Assembly (NCBI GenBank): GCA_003554565.1
Contig: PWGR01000143.1
Coordinates: forward strand, 1-11,342
DNA: 11,342 nucleotides
DNA from: Clostridia bacterium
Lineage (GTDB): Bacteria > Bacillota > Sulfobacillia > SLMV01
Direction of reading: 5' to 3'
Within the stretch, counting starts at the first letter, position 1. Each line of letters starts with the position of its first letter. The notes below the pieces were generated by a model, which saw nothing but the letters and a program-made list of their open reading frames with translations, was not told where the DNA came from and ran no database searches. Shown here piece after piece: positions 6,038 to 11,342 of this stretch. Position numbers and translations under genes: made by a program.

Positions 6038-7646
6038 CCCAACACCAGCTCCCACAGAAATCACTGGCGAATTGCTGCATCGTATGCTGGTTGCTGCCCT
6101 GAGTAACCTCAGGTCACACTGCGAGGAGATCAACGCCCTCAATGTCTATCCTGTTCCCGATGGTGATACCGGCACCAACATGGTCGCGACCCTGGAGTCG
6201 GCAGTTGAACATGTGTCTGTACCTGACGCCGAAGTGAGCGAGGTGGCAGGCGAGGTGTCGATCGGTTCACTCATGGGAGCGCGCGGCAATTCCGGTGTGA
6301 TACTGTCCCAGCTGCTGCGGGGCTTTGCCTCCGGCGTGCAGGACATGGATAAGTGCTCACCGGTCGAAGCCGCCGCTGCCATGAACTCCGGAGTCAAGGC
6401 AGCTTACAGTGCTGTGATGCGGCCGGTTGAGGGAACAATTCTGACGGTGGCCCGGGAGGCAGGTTCCGCCGGTGAGGAAGATGCCGCCCGCGGCGGCGAT
6501 CTGGTAAGCGTGGCTCGCGCATCGCTCAATGCCGCGCGTGAGGCCCTCGAGAGGACCCCTGAGATGCTGGACGTCTTGAAGGAGGCGGGGGTCGTCGATG
6601 CAGGGGGATGCGGCCTGGTGTGCATTCTAAAAGGAGCTCTCATCGGCCTTGCCCGCGGGGCAGGCGAGCCCGAAAGGGAAGCTGTTCGCAAAGAAGTGCC
6701 GGGAAGAGAAAGTGCAGAAGTGGCGTTGGATAACCCGTATGATGTCGTTCTGCTGCTGGACGCACCGAACGAGCCGGGGGCTGAAAGGGGAGCAGCCCTG
6801 GATGAATTCGGTGATAGTTTAATCGTGATTAATGAAGGTCAGCTGACCAAGGTTCATATCCACACCGCCGACCCACTTGCAGTGCTCAAATGCTGTTTAC
6901 AGTGGGGTGAACTGGTAGATGCGCAGGTTCAGAACATGAAGCATCAGTCGCTGGGTCAGGTTGCAGACCAGCAGGATGAAAACCCGGTGGCCATTATCCC
7001 CACCGCCGCCGGACCCGGACTGCGTGAGACATTCATGCGCCTCGGGGCGACTCGCGTGGTGGAAGGTGGTCCCACCATGAATCCTAGCACAGAGGATATC
7101 CTGCAGGCAGTGGAGGAGTATGTGCAGTGCGACCGCATATTCCTTCTTCCCAACAACCCTAATGTGATATTGACCTGCGAACAGGTGCAGAAGCTGTCCA
7201 GCGGGAATGTATCTGTTGTTGCGACTGAGAACATTCCGCAGGGCCTGGCTGCACTCATGGCCGTGTCCGATAAACGGGACGAGCTTTCTCCCGAGGAAGT
7301 ACATAGCAGGATGAGCAAGTCCGTACGGCGGGTAAAGGCTCTTGAAGTCACTCATGCCGTCGATGATCGCAACTATTCAGGTCTTTCACTGAGCCGCGGT
7401 GATATCATCGGGTTCGCTGACGGGGAGCTCGCCGTTGTGGGTGATTCTCCTGTGCAGGTACTGCTTGACCTGCTGGATAAGTGCGAGGATTCGCGCAGTC
7501 ATCTGACCATCTTCTGGGGCTCTATGGTGAGTGAATCGGCCGTGCAGAAGCTGCAGCGGGATGTAGACGGCCGGTACGGAGACCTGCAGATCGAGGTCCT
7601 GTTTGGTGGGCAGGACCACTATCACTTCATTGCTGCTTTGAGGTGA
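6030..7646 (+). CDS. fakA: Fatty acid kinase ATP-binding subunit FakA (DhaL/DegV-type, YloV)
   Basis: Subunit that phosphorylates fatty acids held by a FakB (DegV) partner, feeding exogenous fatty acids into phospholipid synthesis. The N-terminal DhaL-like domain (about 15-205) has the Mg-ATP motif PVPDGDTGTN (41-50), GARGNSGVILSQ (83-94) and GVVDAGGCGL (187-196). The middle domain (about 235-310) contains GDSLIVI and KVHIHTADP, the His-rich zinc/dimer part. The C-terminal domain (about 315-538) has NPSTEDIL and FLLPNNPNV and ends in YHFIAALR, close to the family's usual C terminus. The length of 538 is normal. The ATG overlaps the yloU stop. In Bacillus sdaAB-sdaAA (serine dehydratase) lies between this gene and recG; here the gap is 9 bp with nothing in it. 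No fakB is seen in the window. Confidence 0.93.
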   Translation: MTDPTPAPTEITGELLHRMLVAALSNLRSHCEEINALNVYPVPDGDTGTNMVATLESAVEHVSVPDAEVSEVAGEVSIGSLMGARGNSGVILSQLLRGFASGVQDMDKCSPVEAAAAMNSGVKAAYSAVMRPVEGTILTVAREAGSAGEEDAARGGDLVSVARASLNAAREALERTPEMLDVLKEAGVVDAGGCGLVCILKGALIGLARGAGEPEREAVRKEVPGRESAEVALDNPYDVVLLLDAPNEPGAERGAALDEFGDSLIVINEGQLTKVHIHTADPLAVLKCCLQWGELVDAQVQNMKHQSLGQVADQQDENPVAIIPTAAGPGLRETFMRLGATRVVEGGPTMNPSTEDILQAVEEYVQCDRIFLLPNNPNVILTCEQVQKLSSGNVSVVATENIPQGLAALMAVSDKRDELSPEEVHSRMSKSVRRVKALEVTHAVDDRNYSGLSLSRGDIIGFADGELAVVGDSPVQVLLDLLDKCEDSRSHLTIFWGSMVSESAVQKLQRDVDGRYGDLQIEVLFGGQDHYHFIAALR

Positions 7647-7655
7647 GGTCTCCCG

Positions 7656-9665
7656 ATGCTGGTTGTTTCCGGGGAGCCCGCACAGAAACCTGTAGCAAAT
7701 CTCCGCGGAGTGGGTCCGGCCCGGAAAGAGCAGCTGTCCCGCCTGGGCATCCGGACCATCTCCGATCTCCTCCTGCACCTGCCACTCCGCTACGAGGACT
7801 GGCGCCCTCCTGCAGATCCCAGGGCCCGAGCGCCCGCCACCTTTGCCCTGCGTGGGGAGATTACCGGGTTCGGACATCGGGGCACCGGGGGAGTTCCGCG
7901 GACCGTAGTTGATGTGAGATCAGGCTCGGTCGATGCGCGCGCAGTCCTGTTCGGCCGCCGCTGGCTTGCACAGAAGCTGCGGTCCGGTGTTGAGGTGAGT
8001 ATATATGGTGAATGGGAATCCCGCAGAGAAAGCCTCAGGTCCTCAGGGGGGCAGATCAGCCTTTCGGCGAGAAGCGACATAAGGCCGGTATATCCTACGA
8101 CAGAGGGACTCAGCAGTGGAATGATCGAAAAACTGGTTGTGCGTGCTTTGGACGAGGTGGCCGGGAGCGTATCCCCGGTTCTTCCGGCGAACCTGCGTCG
8201 GCGGCGTGGATTGATGCCTTTTCCCCGTGCTGTCCGTGCCGTGCATCGCCCCACCGCCCTCAAAGACGCCGAGCGTGCCCGGCTGTCCCTGGCTTTTATT
8301 GAATTTCTCCTGTTTCACATCGCGCTCCGCGCGGCAGGTCGGGCCCGGAGACAGGAACCAGGAACTGCCCATGACGCCGATCCCGTTCTCAGCTCCTCAT
8401 TCATTGATTTTTTGCCCTTTCAGCTCACCGATGCGCAGCGGAGAGCCATGGGAGAAATTAAAGAGGATATGAGGGCGTCCCGCCGGATGCACCGGCTCCT
8501 GCAGGGTGACGTCGCCAGCGGAAAAACCGTCGTGGCAGCATGGGCGAGTCTCCTGGCCGTAGAGAGCGGGATGCGTGCGCTGTGGCTCGTGCCCACCCGT
8601 CTCCTGGCCGAGCAGCACCGCCGAACACTCGGGGAGTATATGGATTCGCTGAAGCTGAGCATCTCATCACTGACGGCGGAGGACGAAGAATCCGGGGATA
8701 ACGCCGACGTCATAGTCGGAACCCCCTCCCTGCTGGATCGCAACCTCCAGCGGGTCGGACTGTTGGTCATCGATGAGCAGCAGCGGTTTGGCGTGCAGCA
8801 GCGTGCGAAGCTGCAGCGAGCTCACCCCTGTGCAGATGTGCTGCTGATGTCCGCCACTCCCATACCCCGCACCCTTGCCGGCGTCATGCTCGGCGGGGTA
8901 TCGGTGAGCACCATCGATGAGCGTCCGGAGAAGCGTGGGGGAGTTACGACCGAGGTAGTGGCGGAGGCGCACCGCGAGGAGATACTGCTCCGGGTGCAGT
9001 CTTGTGTGCGCAGTGGGGGTGGCGTCTATGTCATATGCCCCTCCATAGATGATTCCGGTGAGGGCGTCAGGAGTGTAGAATCTGCTGCGTGCCGTATTGC
9101 GGGCGCGCTGCCGCGGACCGCGGTAGCTGCGGTGCACGGCAGGATGTCAGGGGAGGAGCGCCGCAACCTGCTGTCCCAATTCGCCGCCGGCGATATAGAT
9201 ATCCTGGTGGGCACGACGGTTCTGGAGGTGGGACTGGATATACCGAGGGCGCAGATGATGGTGGTGGAAAACGCGGAGAGGTTCGGCCTGGCGGAGCTGC
9301 ATCAGCTGCGGGGTCGGATCGGGCGGGGGCAGCGCAGGGGCCACTGCTGCCTGATTCTTACTGAGGGTGCGAGCCCCGAGGCCAGGGAACGGTTGCATAT
9401 GCTGCAGCGTACCGATGATGGAACGGAAATTGCCATGGCGGACATGAAGTTGCGCGGGATCGGCGATTTTTTCTCCGCCTACCAGCACGGTATGCCGCGA
9501 CTGATATTTTCCCGCTACTTGACCAGCTCCAGGTTCCAGTGCGCGGTAACCGAGGCGGCCGATGTGCTGATGCACCATGATCCACAGTTGAATGACCATC
9601 AGGCCATGAGGCGGCTCCTGCTGGATCTTTACGCCGAATCGCTCTCCATTGCGTCGGTTCTTTAG
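7656..9665 (+). CDS. recG: ATP-dependent DNA helicase RecG (divergent motifs)
   Basis: Branch-migrating helicase that remodels stalled replication forks and Holliday junctions. N-terminal wedge domain: RGVGPARKEQL (17-27), LLLHLPLRYED (38-48), then an OB fold to about 150. Helicase motifs: LTDAQRRA (257-264), Walker A GDVASGKT (284-291), PTRLLAEQH (313-321), motif II DEQQRFGV (373-380), SATPIPRTLA (399-408), TTVLEVGLDIP (520-530), and QLRGRIGRG (550-558). The 669-residue length is near normal. Departures: the motif II His is Gln; the stretch between PTRLLAEQH and DEQQ is about 12 residues shorter than in E. coli RecG (from memory) and lacks the usual TGxxKGxxR segment; the C-terminal RGPGDxxGTRQSG motif reads RGIGDFFSAYQHG. 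The ribosome site GGTGAGG overlaps the fakA stop. Synteny and overall architecture make RecG secure; full activity is less so. Confidence 0.93.
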   Translation: MLVVSGEPAQKPVANLRGVGPARKEQLSRLGIRTISDLLLHLPLRYEDWRPPADPRARAPATFALRGEITGFGHRGTGGVPRTVVDVRSGSVDARAVLFGRRWLAQKLRSGVEVSIYGEWESRRESLRSSGGQISLSARSDIRPVYPTTEGLSSGMIEKLVVRALDEVAGSVSPVLPANLRRRRGLMPFPRAVRAVHRPTALKDAERARLSLAFIEFLLFHIALRAAGRARRQEPGTAHDADPVLSSSFIDFLPFQLTDAQRRAMGEIKEDMRASRRMHRLLQGDVASGKTVVAAWASLLAVESGMRALWLVPTRLLAEQHRRTLGEYMDSLKLSISSLTAEDEESGDNADVIVGTPSLLDRNLQRVGLLVIDEQQRFGVQQRAKLQRAHPCADVLLMSATPIPRTLAGVMLGGVSVSTIDERPEKRGGVTTEVVAEAHREEILLRVQSCVRSGGGVYVICPSIDDSGEGVRSVESAACRIAGALPRTAVAAVHGRMSGEERRNLLSQFAAGDIDILVGTTVLEVGLDIPRAQMMVVENAERFGLAELHQLRGRIGRGQRRGHCCLILTEGASPEARERLHMLQRTDDGTEIAMADMKLRGIGDFFSAYQHGMPRLIFSRYLTSSRFQCAVTEAADVLMHHDPQLNDHQAMRRLLLDLYAESLSIASVL

Positions 9666-9761
9666 GGGCGCCCCCCCCATTGTACAGCTGCCGATCTGGC
9701 AACAGCTACATCCAGGTGTCTACATGCTGTCACAGCACGAAACAGGTGCAGAGATGTCTGC

Positions 9762-10059
9762 CTGCCAGCCGGTAAGGTAGGGGCCGGGATTGTCATCCTG
9801 GTGGTGCTCACGGCCCTTTTAGCCCCGGTGGCTCTTGATGATCCCTACGTGCACGACCTGCAGTCGCATCTCGCCCACCGCATGGGCGGAGGATGGAAGT
9901 GCAGAATATCCACTCGGCACGGACACCATGAGCAGATGCCTCCTCTCCCGGATCATTTATGGGGCCCGGGTTTCGGTTGCCGTCGGGGTGCCGGCAATAA
10001 TCGTGGCCGGGTTAATCGGGGTAATCCTGGGGCTGGTAGCTGGCCATATGCAGGGATAT
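9762..10059 (+). pseudogene. DppC/OppC-type peptide ABC permease, N-terminal fragment (piece A, frameshifted)
   Basis: Remnant of an inner-membrane permease for di- or oligopeptides. The first frame (9762 to about 9880) encodes the first membrane helix and following loop: VGAGIVILVVLTALLAP, then DDPYVHDLQSHLA. A +1 frameshift follows, and the next frame (about 9899-10059) encodes AEYPLGTDTMSRCLLSRIIYGARVS in family order (usual form HPLGTDxxGRDxLSRxxYGAR), then a membrane helix ending GLVAGHMQGY. A TAA at 10060 closes it. There is no credible start codon with a ribosome site. The piece stops exactly where the family continues with GGxxDxxxMR. It lies 96 bp after recG, with no trace of a dppB partner. 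Confidence 0.8.
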
Positions 10060-10066
10060 TAAGATG

Positions 10067-10240
10067 TGTTGCCACTCCCGGAATCCCTGGGACGATTACC
10101 GAGGCCATCACATTGGGCAGCAGGTGTCTTGTCAGGATCCAGAAGTTGTTTTGCCCCACTGCACTGGCAGCCAGGACAAACTTCTGCCTCTTGAGGGCAA
10201 ACACCTCACCCCGTACAACCCGGGCATAGCCTACCCAATG
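10067..10240 (-). pseudogene. Same permease family, EAA-loop fragment in inverted orientation (piece C)
   Basis: On the minus strand, reading from about 10240 down to 10067, the sequence encodes HWVGYARVVRGEVFALKRQ, then a degenerate EAA loop (FVLAASAVGQNN), then ILTRHLLPN and a hydrophobic stretch ending PGVAT. This is the cytoplasmic coupling loop and next helix of DppC-type permeases, where the family has GYARxVRGxVLxLRExxFVxAARAxGAS and RHxLPN. It belongs downstream of the piece now at 10242-10369 but sits upstream of it and reversed. The frame runs open beyond the homology on both sides without family resemblance. Confidence 0.8.
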
Positions 10241-10241
10241 C

Positions 10242-10369
10242 GTAATCATAAGCCGGTTCATTGACTTTTTATGGCTATTTTCGCCCTGCTTCTGACCATG
10301 ACATTGAAGGCGGCAATCGGTCACGAACACGCAGGGGTTTTGACCCCGATCCTTGTTCTGGGCTTCACA
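10242..10369 (+). pseudogene. Same permease family, fragment preceding the EAA loop (piece B, frameshifted)
   Basis: The plus strand reads VIISRFIDFL (10242-10271), then shifts frame by -1 and continues MAIFALLLTMTLKAAIG (10271-10321) and ILVLGFT (about 10349-10369). This follows the DppC pattern DxxxMRxxDxLxAxPxLLLAxxLVAxLG ... ILVLGLT, the third membrane helix region. In an intact gene it would follow piece A directly and precede piece C. The 27 bases coding HEHAGVLTP in the middle match the family poorly. Confidence 0.65.
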
Positions 10370-10370
10370 G

Positions 10371-10400
10371 ACCATCCTTTCAGAATCGGCTCTGAGCTTC
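10371..10400 (+). pseudogene. Same permease family, short C-terminal-half fragment (piece D)
   Basis: TILSESALSF in the +1 frame relative to piece B matches the DppC signature AILxEAxLSFLGLG, which in intact proteins comes right after the hydrophobic stretch that ends piece C (GVAT). Only ten residues are recognisable; the expected FLGLGxQPPxPSWG continuation is not. The call depends largely on its position next to the other pieces. Confidence 0.5.
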
Positions 10401-10642
10401 CCAGACCGTCTCCCGGGCAGTGGCTTTGTCCAGTGGTCAAAAACGGAAGCCCCCGTGGCGATATCCATTCCTTCAGGAGGGGGAATGCCTGGACGAAAGG
10501 CTTATGGCGCGATCGGTCAGGGCCGCCGTTATGGGGGCTTCCATATCTGAATACAGTTTGTGGTCATCTATACCGCAAGGATACGGAAACCTCGGTTTCT
10601 GTTCAGCGGGCCGCGCCCTTGCGATTTTGATTCCCGGTCGGC
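10401..10642. other. Degraded sequence without a recognisable gene
   Basis: No intact gene, RNA or clear repeat. A coding-like stretch can be read on the plus strand across a frameshift near 10480 (PVAISIPSGG, then ECLDERLMARSVRAAVMGAS), but I cannot assign it to a family. A short imperfect hairpin, GAAAC CTCG GTTTC (10586-10599), lies beyond the 3' end of the minus-strand lipoprotein gene and is a weak terminator candidate without a T-run. Confidence 0.3.
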
Positions 10643-11119
10643 TCATCTTTCCAGAAGTTCCACCGCTATCGCCATACCTTCCTCTGGCGGCAAATCGCCT
10701 TTTTCTGCGGCAAAACTCAGTTCAAGGACGGTTTCTGCCTCCTCCGGCAGCGGTTCGTCCGTAGCTGCCGAGTCCCTCACGCCGTTTTCCAGGCTCTCGG
10801 CAGTAACCAGTATGTCGGCTGGGTTATCGGTAGTGTTACGAACTGAGACCTCGAGCACGTAACCGTCGAGAACGTCCTCTTCCAGCTCGATGACCTCCGG
10901 TTCAAACTCCATCGAGGTACCCAGAATCTGCCAGCCATCTCCCTCGGCCTGCAGGTATTCATCTTCGTCAGACAGGATTGCGTCAGCGTCTTCGGGTTCC
11001 TCGGGTCCTTCGGGTTGCCCGGGTCCCTCTGGAGTCGCTGCGGGCTCGCAGCCGATGGTCAGTACCACCAGGCAAGTGATCAGAGTAAGTGCGATAGTTG
11101 AGACTCTCTTCATCTGCAT
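10643..11119 (-). CDS. Small acidic lipoprotein with a single beta-sandwich-like domain
   Basis: A 158-residue secreted lipoprotein of unknown function. The N terminus is a lipoprotein signal: MQMKR, a hydrophobic core (STIALTLITCLVVLT), then TIGC with the lipid-modified Cys at 24; Thr at -3 is unusual but tolerated. A Pro/Glu/Gly-rich linker (25-45) holds the domain off the membrane. Residues about 60-158 alternate like beta strands (YVLEVSVRNTTDNPADILV and VLELSF), the style of FxLYD or DUF4352-type Ig-like domains, but I cannot assign a family firmly. The protein is extremely acidic. AAGGGGG lies 4 bp before the ATG at 11119; a second ATG at 11113 would be spaced 10 bp, so either could be used. 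It faces the recG cluster and appears monocistronic. Confidence 0.8.
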   Translation of the reverse strand: MQMKRVSTIALTLITCLVVLTIGCEPAATPEGPGQPEGPEEPEDADAILSDEDEYLQAEGDGWQILGTSMEFEPEVIELEEDVLDGYVLEVSVRNTTDNPADILVTAESLENGVRDSAATDEPLPEEAETVLELSFAAEKGDLPPEEGMAIAVELLER

Positions 11120-11342
11120 CCGACCCCCTTGCTGCCGAAGGTTCAGCCTCTAAGTTGCAAGCTAACACAAGATGAAGGAGCCTTTAGCTAAGAGAGTATT
11201 AACACCGGCGGAATGATTGCCCGCCTCCAGTCAGTTGCTCTGTTGATTGGGTCTTCCTAGCCGGCGCCGTGTTTGCCAAGAAAGTTAAGATTTCTGTCAG
11301 TATCTGTAATGGGAGACGCTTGCGGCCGGCCCGTTCTGCTTC
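11120..11342. other. Upstream region of the lipoprotein gene, possible end of an incoming minus-strand frame
   Basis: No convincing -35/-10 pair for the lipoprotein gene was found. A minus-strand frame is open from the right edge (11342) to a TAA at 11201-11199, 47 codons, and could be the tail of a gene lying outside the window; its sequence resembles nothing I can name. An 8-bp palindrome, TTAGCTAA (about 11184-11191), lies between that stop and the lipoprotein gene. Confidence 0.25.

Noticed and set aside
9666..9678. GGGGCGCCCC palindrome after recG as a terminator
   Set aside because: The self-complementary sequence has no room for a loop of normal size and no T-run follows.
10055..10375. 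Shufflon or invertible-switch recombination sites at the permease joints
   Set aside because: I compared the three joints on both strands and saw only a few bases in common (AAG or AAGCC), not a shared inverted repeat, and there is no recombinase gene in the window.
10420..10764. Plus-strand open frame of 114 codons running into the lipoprotein gene
   Set aside because: Its second half is antisense to the well-supported lipoprotein gene and shows no family similarity; only a possible remnant in its first part is noted.
1..11342. CRISPR arrays, tRNA or rRNA genes, insertion sequences
   Set aside because: No regularly spaced repeats, no tRNA-like cloverleaf, no rRNA sequence and no transposase frames were seen on either strand.

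Overview
The window looks like the chromosome of a fairly GC-rich, endospore-forming member of the Bacillota (Clostridia-like). Three things point there. The gene order rsmB-rlmN-prkC-rpe-spoVM-(rpmB)-yloU-fakA-recG is the well-known Firmicutes neighbourhood around the PASTA kinase. A 26-codon spoVM marks a spore former. Starts are preceded by strong GGAGG-type ribosome binding sites, several with GTG as start codon. I cannot name a genus from sequence alone. The exported proteins (PrkC ectodomain, the lipoprotein) are strongly acidic, which would fit a saline or alkaline habitat, but this is inference.

Layout. Positions 1-4937 hold a tight forward cluster: rsmB (cut by the left edge), rlmN, prkC and rpe, i.e. 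RNA methylation, a cell-surface Ser/Thr kinase and a pentose-phosphate enzyme. Positions 4971-5286 carry a 54-aa two-helix membrane protein and spoVM, with a sigma-E-like -10 element just after rpe. rpmB (ribosomal protein L28) faces the other way. It is separated from spoVM by a perfect 12-bp hairpin and from yloU by a 127-bp divergent promoter region holding a palindrome. yloU-fakA-recG (5666-9665) is a second tight forward cluster: an Asp23-family protein, the fatty-acid kinase ATP-binding subunit and the RecG helicase.

After recG the conserved synteny stops. Positions 9666-10642 contain no intact gene. They hold the wreck of a DppC/OppC-type peptide ABC-transporter permease whose pieces are out of order: the N-terminal piece is forward, then a 171-bp piece encoding the EAA-loop region is inverted, then the segment that should precede that piece is forward, then a short forward piece that should follow it. 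A small acidic lipoprotein gene on the minus strand (10643-11119) follows. The last 220 bases show nothing firm beyond an open minus-strand frame entering from the right edge.

Points of interest: the scrambled permease; absence from the cluster of the PP2C phosphatase (prpC/stp) and the GTPase rsgA that usually flank prkC; a RecG with a shortened motif Ib region, DEQQ in place of DEQH and a changed C-terminal motif; and the likely sporulation pair of the small membrane protein with SpoVM. I see no clearly new multi-gene system.
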